A DNA stretch of 51,775 nucleotides from an uncultured Lachnospiraceae bacterium (GCA_910587085.1 CAJUMC010000019.1:1-51775), one strand, 5' to 3'; counted from the stretch's first letter, positions 18,438-27,291 are shown. Translations and numbers: made by a program. The notes: a model not told the origin generated them from the sequence alone.

Positions 18438-19634
18438 ATGCCGCTTACATTGTCAAAAAAAGCTTTGGCAGTCCGGCCTTCCTCGACGCTGGCAATTACC
18501 GCCAAAGCCAAGGAGCTGAGGGCACAGGGGGCCGATGTGATCGGGTTCGGCGCCGGGGAACCGGATTTTAATACGCCCGAAAATATCTGCGGTGCGGCGA
18601 TGGACGCCATACAGGCCGGTCAGACCAGATATACGCCGGCATCCGGACTGCCGGCGCTGAAACAGGCAATCTGCGGAAAATTCCGGCGGTTTAACCAGCT
18701 GGAATACAGCGAGAACCAGATTGTTGTGAGCAACGGGGGAAAGCATTCCCTGACGAATATTTTCGAAGCGCTTCTGAACCCGGGGGATGAGGTGATTGTG
18801 CCGGCGCCGTACTGGCTGAGCTATCCGGAGATTATCCGGCTGGCGGACGGCGTGCCCGTATTTGTGTTCGGGGGCAGGGAGCAGAGCTATAAGGTGACGG
18901 CGGCTCAGATCGAGGCGGCCTGCACGCCGCGGACGAAGGCGCTTGTACTTAATTCGCCGGGAAATCCGACCGGCATGGTCTACACGAGGCGCGAGCTGGA
19001 GGAAATTGCGGATGTCGCCGTGCGGAAGGATATTTATGTCGTCTCGGATGAGATGTATGAAAATCTGGTTTATGACGGCGAGTTTGTGAGCATCGCGTCC
19101 CTGAACGGGGAAATTTACCGGCGTACAATCACCTGCTCCGGCGTTTCCAAGAGTTATGCCATGACGGGCTGGAGAATCGGCTATACCGGCTCCTCCGCAG
19201 AACTTGCGCAGGTGATGGGGAGCGTGCAGAGCCATCAGACCTCAAACCCGAATTCCATCGCGCAGTACGCGGCAATGGAAGCGCTGAACGGCCCGCAGGA
19301 TGCCGTGGCCGCCATGGCGGCGGAATTCAGAAAACGGCGGGATTACATGGCTGACAGAATTGCGGAAATTCCTTACATTTCTGCACTGAAACCGCAGGGG
19401 GCATTCTACTTTTTTGTTGATGTCAGCGGGCTGCTGGAAAGATCCTGGCAGGGAAGGAAAATCGGCACGGCGGCCGGGCTGGCTGATATTCTGATCAACC
19501 ATTTTGATACGGCGGTGATCCCGTGCGGGGATTTCGGCTTTGACGACCACATACGCCTGTCCTACGCGATATCGCTCGAGCAGATCAGCAAAGGGCTTGA
19601 CCGGATCGGGCGGCTGATTGCGGAGCTGACGTAA
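18438..19634 (+). CDS. aspC: Pyridoxal-phosphate aspartate aminotransferase (class I)
   Basis: This enzyme swaps the amino group between aspartate and 2-oxoglutarate, feeding amino-acid synthesis. The 398-residue protein fits subgroup I-beta enzymes such as Bacillus AspB. Seen in order are FGAGEPDFNTP, TRYTPASGLPALK, the aspartate-binding VLNSPGNPTG, the cofactor Tyr segment SDEMYENLVYDG, the Schiff-base lysine in SGVSKSYAMTGWRIGY (Lys238), and the C-terminal IRLSYAIS with the substrate-carboxylate Arg. It has its own promoter and possible operator and precedes proC. Related aminotransferases with other substrates (tyrosine, prephenate) share this fold, so the exact substrate is inferred. Confidence 0.9.
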   Translation: MPLTLSKKALAVRPSSTLAITAKAKELRAQGADVIGFGAGEPDFNTPENICGAAMDAIQAGQTRYTPASGLPALKQAICGKFRRFNQLEYSENQIVVSNGGKHSLTNIFEALLNPGDEVIVPAPYWLSYPEIIRLADGVPVFVFGGREQSYKVTAAQIEAACTPRTKALVLNSPGNPTGMVYTRRELEEIADVAVRKDIYVVSDEMYENLVYDGEFVSIASLNGEIYRRTITCSGVSKSYAMTGWRIGYTGSSAELAQVMGSVQSHQTSNPNSIAQYAAMEALNGPQDAVAAMAAEFRKRRDYMADRIAEIPYISALKPQGAFYFFVDVSGLLERSWQGRKIGTAAGLADILINHFDTAVIPCGDFGFDDHIRLSYAISLEQISKGLDRIGRLIAELT

Positions 19635-19748
19635 AAACGGATTGCGGCGGGACGGCGCGGCTGCGGCCCCGCAAAGTAATTTTGTGCTGTGCCGGAACCG
19701 GAACCGTCCGCAGCTTTGTAAAAAACAGCCGCAGCATGGAGGCAGAAT

Positions 19749-20564
19749 ATGAAAATCGGATTTATCGGGGCGGGAAATATGGGCTATCCGCTTCTGAAGG
19801 GAGCGGCGGCCGCCTTTGGAAGAGAGAATGTAACGTTTGTGTCAAAGCGCCGGGAAAGAGAAGAGAAGGTTGCCGCGGAGCTGGGAATTTCCTTTGCGCC
19901 GCGGCTGCTCGATATGGTGATGCAGTCGGATATTATCGTGCTGGCTGTAAAACCGCAGTACGCGGCAGAGGTATATCCGGATGTCCGGCTGGCTATGTCG
20001 AAGGAAAAAATTGTAATATCCGTTATGGCCGGGATTGATATGAGAGGGCTGAAAAAGGAAACCGGAGCGGTCAAGCTTGTGCGCGCCATGCCGAATACGC
20101 CCGCGATGCTTGGCGAGGGGATGACCTGCATCAGCTGCTCTGAAACGGTGAGCGAGGTGGAGCGGGAGGTGGTCCGGACGCTGTTTTCGGGTGTCGGCAG
20201 AATCGAGGAAATTCACGAGGAGCTGATGAACGCTGCTATCTGCGCGAACGGCAGCTCGCCGGCTTTCGTCTATCTCTTTATGGAGGCTCTGGCCGATGCG
20301 GTTGTAAAGTACGGGATTCCGCGCGATATGGCATACCGGCTTGTGGGGCAGACAGTGCTCGGTTCAGCAAAAATGCTTCTGGAATCCGGGGACCATCCGG
20401 GAGCGCTGAAGGATGCCGTGTGCTCCCCGGGCGGCACGACCATCGCGGGCGTGGCGGCACTGGAAGAAAGCGGGCTGCGCGGCGCCGTTATCCGGGCTGC
20501 GGACGCATGCTATGAGAGAGCCTGCGCGATGGAGCGGGAACGGGAGCGGACAGAGAAACGGTAA
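19749..20564 (+). CDS. proC: Pyrroline-5-carboxylate reductase
   Basis: ProC makes proline from 1-pyrroline-5-carboxylate using NAD(P)H. The 271-residue length is standard. The Rossmann motif GFIGAGNMG opens the protein, VLAVKPQ and VRAMPNTPAMLGEG follow, and the C-terminal dimerisation domain shows ANGSSPAFVYLFMEALADA and the ProC signature region DAVCSPGGTTIAGVAALEE. A charged E/R tail ends the protein. The ATG at 19749 follows GGAGGCAGAAT. It lies 114 bases after the aminotransferase in the same direction, with no terminator seen between them, so co-transcription is possible. Confidence 0.95.
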   Translation: MKIGFIGAGNMGYPLLKGAAAAFGRENVTFVSKRREREEKVAAELGISFAPRLLDMVMQSDIIVLAVKPQYAAEVYPDVRLAMSKEKIVISVMAGIDMRGLKKETGAVKLVRAMPNTPAMLGEGMTCISCSETVSEVEREVVRTLFSGVGRIEEIHEELMNAAICANGSSPAFVYLFMEALADAVVKYGIPRDMAYRLVGQTVLGSAKMLLESGDHPGALKDAVCSPGGTTIAGVAALEESGLRGAVIRAADACYERACAMERERERTEKR

Positions 20565-20613
20565 TTGGCATTGAAACGGCGGTACGCCGGTCAGGACAGG
20601 GAGGTTTTGTATT

Positions 20614-21147
20614 ATGGATGATTATAAGAGAATCGGGCGGAAGCTTGAGTTTGAGGGGAAGATTGTAAAATTTTACAGCGATACCATGCAGCTCCCGGAC
20701 GGGACGATGGCGATATGGGATTTCATTGAGCATAAGGGGGCGGCGGCTATCGTGCCGGTTACGGAGAACGGCGACATTATTATGGTACGCCAGTACCGGA
20801 ATGCGCCGGAGCGCTATACGCTTGAAATTCCGGCCGGGGGTCTGAATGCGGGGGAGGATCGGAAGACGGCAGCGATCCGGGAGCTGGAGGAAGAAACCGG
20901 CTTCAAGAGCGGCCGGGTTGAGCATCTGCTGGATCTGTATACGACGGTTGCCTTCTGCAATGAGCTGATCGGCATCTACTATACGGAGGAGCTGACGCCG
21001 GCAAAGCAGCATCTCGATCCGGATGAATTTCTGAATGTGGAGGTGCATTCTCTTTCAGAGCTGACGGAGATGATTCTTGACGGAAGAATTCAGGACGCGA
21101 AGACCATTGCGGCCGTTCTGGCCTACAAAACCAGGAAGGGACTGTAG
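20614..21147 (+). CDS. nudF: NUDIX hydrolase, ADP-ribose pyrophosphatase type
   Basis: The 177-residue protein has the NUDIX box from about residue 72 (GGLNAGEDRKTAAIRELEEETGF, described by its G, REL and EE residues), which binds the metal and cleaves nucleoside diphosphate-X compounds. The N-terminal strand region (VKFYSDTMQLPDG, IVPVTENGDIIMVRQYRN) and the downstream DLYTTVAFCNE match the ADP-ribose pyrophosphatase group. In Bacillus and many Clostridia a gene of this type lies just before spoIIM and xerD, as here. GGGAGG lies eight bases before the start. The stop is TAG. Confidence 0.9.
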   Translation: MDDYKRIGRKLEFEGKIVKFYSDTMQLPDGTMAIWDFIEHKGAAAIVPVTENGDIIMVRQYRNAPERYTLEIPAGGLNAGEDRKTAAIRELEEETGFKSGRVEHLLDLYTTVAFCNELIGIYYTEELTPAKQHLDPDEFLNVEVHSLSELTEMILDGRIQDAKTIAAVLAYKTRKGL

Positions 21148-21315
21148 AAATCAGATACGGCGGATACTTCTGATGCCGGCGAAGGCTTCTGCCGGTATCA
21201 GGGGCTCTCAGTCATAGAAGCTGTCCTTTTTTCATACAATGTTTCAGGCATGGAGCAGAAAACGGCAGGGAGCCGCGCTCTGCCCGGAGCATTCGAATGC
21301 AAAAAGGAGGGCAAT

Positions 21316-21936
21316 ATGAAAAAGCAACATGCATTGAGAATGGACAGGGAACTGGCCGCAGGGATTTCAGTTCTCTTTCTTTTCGGCGTTCTGGCGGGCT
21401 TTCTGCTGCTGAAGGTAATGTCCCTTCTTGTGAAAGGGACGGAGCTTCAGGTGGATGAAAATTATCTGGCCCGGCTGCTGGCCCAGAAACCGGATTTTGA
21501 TCTCTATCTGTATACGGTCTGGCAAAAGCTGAAGGGAGTTCTTCTTTTTCTTCTGCTGGCTCTCACCTGGCTTGATCTGCCCTACATGGGCTGGCTCGCC
21601 TTTAAGCAGGGATTTCTGCTCGGCTATCTGCTGACAAGCATTCTTCCGAGATATCAGATCAGGGGACTGCTCCTGATTGCGGGCTACTATTTTCCGCAGG
21701 TGCTGTTCCGGATCCCCCTCTGGCTGTGCTGTTTTTCGATCGGATGGCGGATTTACCGGCATCACAAAGATACAAAAACAGACCCGGATGCAAATATAAA
21801 TTTACATAAAATAAATCTGTTGCATTTGGACGGAAAAAGAGTTATGCTGCTGATGATCCTCTGTTTTGCAGAGAGTGCCGCAGAAACATGGTTCGGGACA
21901 ATTTTGCTGCAGAAAGCGATACAGCTTCTGCCGTAG
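21316..21936 (+). CDS. spoIIM: SpoIIM-like membrane protein
   Basis: The 206-residue protein has about five membrane helices (near residues 18-38, 75-95, 100-118, 125-150 and 180-200) and little else. SpoIIM is part of the complex that degrades peptidoglycan during engulfment of the forespore. I call it mainly from position, between nudF and xerD as in Bacillus, plus size, topology and the conserved-looking GWLAFKQGFLLGYLL segment. I chose the ATG at 21316 because GGAGGG lies seven bases upstream; a longer frame begins at 21250 without a ribosome-binding site. A stem near 21169-21199 (CTGATGCCGGC with GCCGGTATCAG) lies in the gap before it and may cause partial termination. Confidence 0.7.
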   Translation: MKKQHALRMDRELAAGISVLFLFGVLAGFLLLKVMSLLVKGTELQVDENYLARLLAQKPDFDLYLYTVWQKLKGVLLFLLLALTWLDLPYMGWLAFKQGFLLGYLLTSILPRYQIRGLLLIAGYYFPQVLFRIPLWLCCFSIGWRIYRHHKDTKTDPDANINLHKINLLHLDGKRVMLLMILCFAESAAETWFGTILLQKAIQLLP

Positions 21937-22073
21937 AAATTTTATGCCGCCCGGTAATTTTCTGCTGCTGCGGAAGATAGCAGAGAAAGGTTTTATCTGC
22001 CGCTGCGAAAGAAAAAGATCTTTTGCCGGCTGATTGCCGGGATGGCTTGCGGCCGCTGGAGAGGAGGAAGATT

Positions 22074-22790
22074 ATGGAGGCATACATAGCGGAATATCTG
22101 GAGTATCTTAGAACAAAAAAACACCGTTCGGCAAACACCCTGGCGGCATATAAGCAGGATCTGCTCCGGTTTGCTCTGTTTCTGCAGAACAGCGGAATAT
22201 GCCGGCTCGACAAAATCACGGAGACGAGCTGCAGCCTGTTTCTCCTTGCGCTGGAGGGGGAAGGAAAAAGCCCTGCGAGCGTGCAGCGCAAGCTGACTGC
22301 TCTGCGGAGCTTTTTTGACTTTCTGATCCGGAGAGGTTATATGAAGGAGGATCCCACCGAACTTCTGCCCTCGATCCATCTTGCGGAAAGAGAGTGCATT
22401 CCGCTTTCTGCGGAGGACCAAAAAAAGCTGCTGGCACAGCCGGATCGGGCGTCGTGGAAAGGAAAGCGGGACTATGCGCTCCTTCTTCTGCTTGCCTGTG
22501 CCGGACTGCAGCCCTCAGAGCTGGTTTCCCTGCGGCTTCCGGATCTTTTTCTGAAAAACGGGCTTTTGACCGCGCGCTCGGAGAGCAGGGAGCGGAATAT
22601 CCGTCTGATGCCGGAGACGGTCGCAGCGCTGGAAGATTATCTTTCCCTGCGCCGCGCAGAGGCGGCGGAGGTTTTTGTTTCCCGCAGCGGGGAGGCGATG
22701 AGCCGCCAGGCTGTCTGGAAGCTGGTGCGCGGGTACGGGGAGCGCGCCGGGCGGCCGGGGCTGAACCCGCAGCAGCTCAGAAAACAGTGA
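22074..22790 (+). pseudogene. xerD: XerD-like tyrosine recombinase, truncated and lacking catalytic residues
   Basis: The first half is a normal SAM-like core-binding domain (YIAEYLEYLRTKKHRSANTLAAYKQDL). The catalytic domain begins well, but the first catalytic Arg (usually TGLRVSEL) is Gln in CAGLQPSEL. The His of HxxR is also Gln (NPQQLRKQ), and the protein stops there at 238 residues instead of about 295. The last His/Trp and the nucleophilic Tyr are therefore absent, and the other frames after 22790 do not supply them. Loss of residues before the truncation suggests long-standing inactivity, as in the non-catalytic XerD-like proteins of streptococci. Position after spoIIM is where xerD normally lies. 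The ATG at 22074 follows GAGGAGGAAG. Confidence 0.8.
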
Positions 22791-22926
22791 GATGAAAAAG
22801 ACCTGCTGACCTGATACTGCGGATAAATTGTGCAGAACAGACCTGTCCCCTTACACTGTAAACAAATTATACATAATACTGACTCAAACTACATAAACAG
22901 TGCAATATAGAAATAAACTGCCGCAT

Positions 22927-23958
22927 CTACAGAATTTCCGCCATATCCAGCAGCAGACGTTCCGTCGTATCCCATCCGATGCAGGCGTCTGTGATGGATT
23001 TTCCGTAAATATGCTCGCCGACCTTCTGATTGCCCGGTTCGATGTAGCTCTCCACCATAACCCCCTTGACGAGCCGGTGCAGCTCCGGGTTCATGCGGCG
23101 GCTGTGCAGCACCTCCTTCACGATGCGGGGCTGCTCGGCATACTGCTTGTTTGAGTTGGAATGGTTGGCATCCACAATGCAGGCCGGATTTTTAAGCTGC
23201 GGGCGATCCTGATACATTTCAAGCACGCGCATCAGATCCTCGTAGTGGTAGTTCGCGATATTCTGGTTGTGCTTGTTTGTCGCGCCTCGGAGAATGGTGT
23301 GTGCAAGCGGATTTCCGGTGGTGTCCACCTCATACTGGCGGTAGAGGAAGGTGTGGCTGCCCTGTGCGGCTACAACCGAGTTCATCATAACGGAGAGAGC
23401 GCCGCTCATCGGATTTTTCATTCCGGCCGGGATATCCATGCCGCTGATGGTAAGGCGGTGCTGCTGATCCTCGACGGAGCGCGCTCCGACGGCCACGTAT
23501 GAGAGGATATCGTCGATATAGAGCCAGTTTTCCGGGTAGAGCATTTCGTCCGCCGCGGTGAGCCCCGTCTCGTCGATGGCGCGCAGATGCATTCGGCGCA
23601 TGGCGAGCAGCCCTTCCTGGAAATCAGGTTTTTTCTCCGGATCAGGCTGGGAGACAATGCCCTTGTAGCCCTCGCCGGTCGTGCGCGGTTTGTTTGTGTA
23701 AATGCGCGGGATCACGATAATTTTGTCCGATACCCGCTCGGCCACCCCGGCCAGCCGGTGAATATAGTCGAGCACGGCGTCTTCGTTGTCCGCGGAGCAG
23801 GGGCCGATAATAACAAGGAACTTGTCCGATTCCCCGGTGAATACCTGACGGATCTGTCCGTCGCGCTCCTTTTTTACCTTTATCGCATAGTCTGAGAGAG
23901 GAATGCGGTTCTTCAGCTCCTCCGGCGACATAACCTCTTTAACAAATCGAAAACTCAT
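22927..23958 (-). CDS. aroG: 3-deoxy-7-phosphoheptulonate (DAHP) synthase, AroG type
   Basis: This enzyme joins phosphoenolpyruvate and erythrose 4-phosphate, the first step to aromatic amino acids. The 343 residues fit the class I-alpha group (E. coli AroF/G/H). Motifs include IGPCSADN (metal-binding Cys), PRTTGEGYKG, ARSVEDQQHR, GATNKHNQN, DANHSNSNK (metal-binding His) and a C-terminal SITDACIGWDTTERLL. The N-terminal extension used for feedback control in E. coli is present (LKNRIPLSDYAIK), so inhibition by an aromatic amino acid is plausible. It has its own promoter and a leader of about 95 bases, with no room for a T-box. It is convergent with the truncated xerD. Confidence 0.95.
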   Translation of the reverse strand: MSFRFVKEVMSPEELKNRIPLSDYAIKVKKERDGQIRQVFTGESDKFLVIIGPCSADNEDAVLDYIHRLAGVAERVSDKIIVIPRIYTNKPRTTGEGYKGIVSQPDPEKKPDFQEGLLAMRRMHLRAIDETGLTAADEMLYPENWLYIDDILSYVAVGARSVEDQQHRLTISGMDIPAGMKNPMSGALSVMMNSVVAAQGSHTFLYRQYEVDTTGNPLAHTILRGATNKHNQNIANYHYEDLMRVLEMYQDRPQLKNPACIVDANHSNSNKQYAEQPRIVKEVLHSRRMNPELHRLVKGVMVESYIEPGNQKVGEHIYGKSITDACIGWDTTERLLLDMAEIL

Positions 23959-24057
23959 GAGATACCTCTTTCTGTGCTGCCCGGCCTTCTGCCGGCGGCA
24001 CTTTTTTCTGCTGCAGTCTGCTTTTGATAGAACACAGATCCGGCATAATCCAACTTC

Positions 24058-24086
24058 ATTTTATAATGCTTCCCGGGAAATGTCAA
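24058..24086 (-). promoter_or_regulatory. Promoter of the DAHP synthase gene
   Basis: Read on the minus strand, TTGACA (24086-24081), a 17-base spacer and TAAAAT (24063-24058) form the same arrangement as the rny promoter. The -35 overlaps the stop codon of the upstream PLP-enzyme gene. Confidence 0.7.
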
Positions 24087-25450
24087 CCGAAATACACAAC
24101 CGCAATTTCCCGGATACCGTAATATTCCAGCGCCGCAATCGCCGCCGGGCTGATTTCCTCGCCGCTGACGATTACGGGAACGGCAGGCGGACAGGGAATG
24201 ACAGGCGGTCCCATCACCCTGCCGGCAGCGGCGGAAACGGGAATGGTTTCGCACGGCGACAGTACCGCCTCCCGGATTGTACAACGGCTCTGCGGCGGCG
24301 GAAAAAACGGGGCGCAGCGATGCAGAGACGGTCTGACCGGAATTTTCGTCAGACAGGAGAGCAGCTTTCTCTGATCCGCTTCCGGATTTTCCGGGCTGAA
24401 CATCAGAACAAGAAAATCCGGGTCTGCATACTCGCATTCCAGGCCGCAGCTGCGCAGGCAATCCGCGAGCTCTTTGCCGTACCAGCCGCATTCCGATGCG
24501 GCGATCGTCAGTTTCAGCGGTTCTCTGTCCTCCGTGCGCCAGCCGAGCCGGCGCAGAGTGCTGCGCGTTTCTGCAAGCCGTGCGGCACAGTCTGCCAGGC
24601 GCTGCGGATAATCCTGTGCCAGGCGGCGGTTAACCAGATCCAGCGACTGCAGGATCAGATAGGAGGGGCTGGTGGAGCCGAACAGAGCGAGCGCCTGCCG
24701 CGCGCCTTTTGCAAGCGGCGCTGCAGCCGCGGAAATATGCATGTATGCACCGCCGGTCAGTACCGGGAGCGTTTTGTGCGCGGAGTCGCAGCAGAGGTCG
24801 GCACCGAGATCCATCGGATGAGCCGGGGACGGAAGAAAATGCAGATACGCCCCATGTGCATTGTCAACCAGCAGCAGAGCCCCGCAATCGTGCGCCGCTT
24901 TGGCAAGCCCGGCAATGTCCTGACAGCTGCCGAGATAATCCGGGCTGGTCAGGTAGACGGCGGCAGGGGGGGAAGGAAGTCCAGCAGCGGCGGATCGCAG
25001 CCCGTCGGGAGACACCGGACATCGGCAGAGCGTGCGGGAAGTTTCTTCCGGCCAGAGCCATACAACATCAAAATCAAGCAGGGCTGCTGCCGTGAGAAAT
25101 GCTTTGTGAGCGTTGCGCGCGGCGGCGATAACCGGACGGATGCCGTTCGCCGCCGCGTCCGGATTCGCCTCCTTCCAGCGCAGCAGCGCCAGAAACAGCA
25201 TCGCCCGGATGCAGTGGGAGGAACCTTCTGCAGAGTAGAGGGTGCGTCCCGTCCCGAAGAGAGCGGAGGCGTTCCGCTCGCTCTGGGCAATAATACCATC
25301 CGCTTCGTAAAGCGAATCCGCGCCCGCGATTTCCGTGATATCAAGTGCTTCCGCACCGAGCGGCCCATGCCCCTTATGACCGGGAACATGCAGGCGGGAA
25401 GTGCTGCTCTTTATGTAATTTTGTACAAAATCATAAATTGGTGTCTCCAT
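24083..25450 (-). CDS. Orn/Lys/Arg decarboxylase-family PLP enzyme
   Basis: The 455-residue protein has the fold-type I core of the short Orn/Lys/Arg decarboxylases found in Bacillota (YaaO/SpeA-like). It shows RLHVPGHKG at the N-terminus, ADSLYEADG, LYSAEGSSHC, VDNAHGAYLHF (Asp196 contacting the cofactor ring), and the Schiff-base lysine in SAHKTLPVLTGG (Lys226). The C-terminal domain ends with GPPVIPCPPAVPV. The usual product would be a polyamine precursor or cadaverine, but the substrate cannot be read from the sequence. It starts three bases after the stop of the SCIFF maturase gene and is probably co-transcribed with it. Many residues between motifs are Ala and Pro, and the sequence looks divergent. 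Confidence 0.85.
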   Translation of the reverse strand: METPIYDFVQNYIKSSTSRLHVPGHKGHGPLGAEALDITEIAGADSLYEADGIIAQSERNASALFGTGRTLYSAEGSSHCIRAMLFLALLRWKEANPDAAANGIRPVIAAARNAHKAFLTAAALLDFDVVWLWPEETSRTLCRCPVSPDGLRSAAAGLPSPPAAVYLTSPDYLGSCQDIAGLAKAAHDCGALLLVDNAHGAYLHFLPSPAHPMDLGADLCCDSAHKTLPVLTGGAYMHISAAAAPLAKGARQALALFGSTSPSYLILQSLDLVNRRLAQDYPQRLADCAARLAETRSTLRRLGWRTEDREPLKLTIAASECGWYGKELADCLRSCGLECEYADPDFLVLMFSPENPEADQRKLLSCLTKIPVRPSLHRCAPFFPPPQSRCTIREAVLSPCETIPVSAAAGRVMGPPVIPCPPAVPVIVSGEEISPAAIAALEYYGIREIAVVYFG

Positions 25451-25453
25451 AAC

Positions 25454-26842
25454 TTACGCCTGCTGGAATTCCTCCGCTTTTGCTGCCTGCAGCATAATGG
25501 CGCATTCCATCCGCTTGCGGAACAGCTCGCATCCGTATTCGTAAATTCCCTGCACCGAGCCGGCCGCGTGATACGCGTTGGCGGCGCAGCCGCCGGAACA
25601 GTAGAGCTTAGCCCAGCAGTCCCGGCACTCCTTCCGGGAGTAGGCGTTGCAGCCGCGGAATTCTTCCTGTGCAGTGCGGTTGGAGACCCCGTTCCAGATA
25701 TCGCCCAGGCGGTATTTTTCCTCGCCGACAAACTGATGGCAGGGATAGAGATCGCCCCACGGTGTTACCGCCATATATTCCGTGCCTGAGCCGCAGCCGG
25801 AGATCCGCTTGTAGACGCAGGGGCCGCCGGTCAGATCTATCATATAGTGATAAAAGGTAAAGCCCTTTCCCTCCTTTTCCCGGGCGAGCATTTTTTCCGC
25901 AAGCACCTCATATTCCTTCAGAACAATCGGCAGATCCTCCTTTGTCAGCGCGGAGGCATCCGAAGGGGGGCAGACGACCGGCTCCATGCTCAGCTCCGTG
26001 AAGCCGAGCTCCAGCATTTTGTCAATGTCCTTTGTAAAGTCCGGGTTGGCGTGGGTGAAGGTTCCCCGTATGTAATAATTTTTTCCGCCGCGCGCCGCAA
26101 CCAGCTTCTGAAATTTCGGTACAATCCGCTCCCAGCTGCCCTGGCCCGCATAATCCACGCGCAGACGGTCGTGAATCTCTTTTCTTCCGTCCAGGCTCAG
26201 AACAACATTGCTCATCTCGCGGTTTGCAAAATCAATTACGTCATCGTCGATCAGCATCCCGTTCGTTGTCAGCGTAAAACGGAAATTTTTTCCGTGCTCC
26301 TTCTCAATACCGCGCGCGTAGAGGACGAGCTGCTTTACCACATCCCAGTTCATCAGCGGCTCTCCGCCGAAAAAGTCCACCTCGAGATTCGTCCGGCTGC
26401 CGGAGTTTTCAATCAGAAAATCCAGGGCGCGCTTTCCTGTCTCAAAGCTCATCAGGGCGCGCTCCCCGTGATATTTGCCCTGGCTTGCAAAACAGTAGGC
26501 GCAGTTGAGGTTGCAGGTGTGCGCCACATGCAGGCAGAGCGCCTTGACAACATTGCCGCTGCGTTCCTTGAAGCGATCCGCAAGAGGGGCGTACTCATCC
26601 GGGGTAAAAAGCTTTCCCTCATCCCTCAATGCGCGCACATCTGCAAGGCAGAGCCGTATCTCTTCCTCTGTTACATCCTCTCTTTTCCCGTATTTATCCA
26701 GCATCAGGGCCGTAACTTCGTCCTCGGTTCTGTCCGGGAACAGGGCGATGATGTCGTAGGCGACTTCGTCAACTACATGGACGGCTCCGGAGCAGGTGTC
26801 CAGAACAATATGGTATCCGTTCAGTATATATTGATGTACCAT
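25454..26842 (-). CDS. scfB: SCIFF peptide maturase, radical SAM/SPASM
   Basis: This enzyme installs a thioether crosslink in the SCIFF peptide encoded just upstream. Counted from the chosen start, the radical SAM cluster motif CNLNCAYC uses Cys110, Cys114 and Cys117. VDFFGGEPLMNW follows in the barrel. A C-terminal SPASM-type region supplies further cluster cysteines (ISGCGSG, LYPCHQF, CNAYSRKECRDCWAKLYCSGGC, YEYGCELF). The N-terminal MVHQYILNGYHIVLD is the standard family start. It agrees with the ATG at 26842, preceded by GAGAGGAAAC; an ATG at 26854 would add four residues. Full family length, 462 residues. The gene follows scfA and its terminator-like hairpin. Confidence 0.95.
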   Translation of the reverse strand: MVHQYILNGYHIVLDTCSGAVHVVDEVAYDIIALFPDRTEDEVTALMLDKYGKREDVTEEEIRLCLADVRALRDEGKLFTPDEYAPLADRFKERSGNVVKALCLHVAHTCNLNCAYCFASQGKYHGERALMSFETGKRALDFLIENSGSRTNLEVDFFGGEPLMNWDVVKQLVLYARGIEKEHGKNFRFTLTTNGMLIDDDVIDFANREMSNVVLSLDGRKEIHDRLRVDYAGQGSWERIVPKFQKLVAARGGKNYYIRGTFTHANPDFTKDIDKMLELGFTELSMEPVVCPPSDASALTKEDLPIVLKEYEVLAEKMLAREKEGKGFTFYHYMIDLTGGPCVYKRISGCGSGTEYMAVTPWGDLYPCHQFVGEEKYRLGDIWNGVSNRTAQEEFRGCNAYSRKECRDCWAKLYCSGGCAANAYHAAGSVQGIYEYGCELFRKRMECAIMLQAAKAEEFQQA

Positions 26843-27031
26843 GTTTCCTCTCATTCCGCCGCTGCCGCGGCATTCATTTACTAGCTGCAGGAAATTAGTT
26901 GCAGAAAATTAATTTCCTGTATTTCTGTGTATTCATAATTTATAAATTTCTGCTGATGATAGTTTATTTTACTGCATATCTGTTTTAGGCAATGCAGATT
27001 TTTGACGGCCGGGCGGCTGTCCGGCGCAACG

Positions 27032-27062
27032 AAAAAAGGCCACATGTTCATGCGGCCTTTCC
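27032..27062 (-). terminator. Hairpin between scfA and scfB
   Basis: On the minus strand AAAGGCCGCATG pairs with CATGTGGCCTTT across a two-base loop, and a run of Ts follows (the A run at 27032-27037). Ten bases after scfA, it should end most transcripts, giving more peptide than maturase, with read-through into scfB. Confidence 0.8.
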
Positions 27063-27071
27063 GGCGATGCT

Positions 27072-27221
27072 TTACTTCTTTTCGCTTCTTTCGCATTTCT
27101 GATTTGCGATGCCGCAGCTGGTCTTGCAGGCGGACTGGCAGGAGGTCTGGCATTCGCCGCAGCCGCCGTTCTTTGCGGACTCGCAGAGGTTTCTGGTTTT
27201 CAGAGTATGAATTCTTTTCAT
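27072..27221 (-). CDS. scfA: SCIFF peptide precursor (six cysteines in forty-five residues)
   Basis: A 49-residue peptide starts MKRIHTLKTRNLC and continues GGCGECQTSCQSACKTSCG, then ends KCERSEKK. The Cys residues are 13, 21, 24, 28, 32, 36 and 43; six fall between 21 and 43. This spacing is the family hallmark, and the gene sits just before its maturase. SCIFF peptides are conserved across Clostridia and are ribosomally made and crosslinked; their function is unknown. The ATG is preceded by GGAGAGAG and a promoter. Residue 37 is Gly, whereas the studied homologue, from memory, has Thr at the crosslinked position. Confidence 0.95.
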   Translation of the reverse strand: MKRIHTLKTRNLCESAKNGGCGECQTSCQSACKTSCGIANQKCERSEKK

Positions 27222-27262
27222 TGCGCTCTCTCCAATTCTTCGTTAACGTTATTTTCTTCAAA

Positions 27263-27291
27263 AATATAACATAGGAGGGGAGAAAAGTCAA
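27263..27291 (-). promoter_or_regulatory. Promoter of scfA
   Basis: On the minus strand, TTGACT (27291-27286), a 17-base spacer and TATATT (27268-27263) lie 42 bases before the scfA start. It is divergent from the pdp gene; the region 27292-27469 shows no clear plus-strand promoter. Confidence 0.7.

Noticed and set aside
23974..24007. Plus-strand terminator-like hairpin with T6 before the DAHP synthase gene
   Set aside because: No plus-strand gene ends there; on the minus strand the T tract is on the wrong side, so it is only a leader stem at most.
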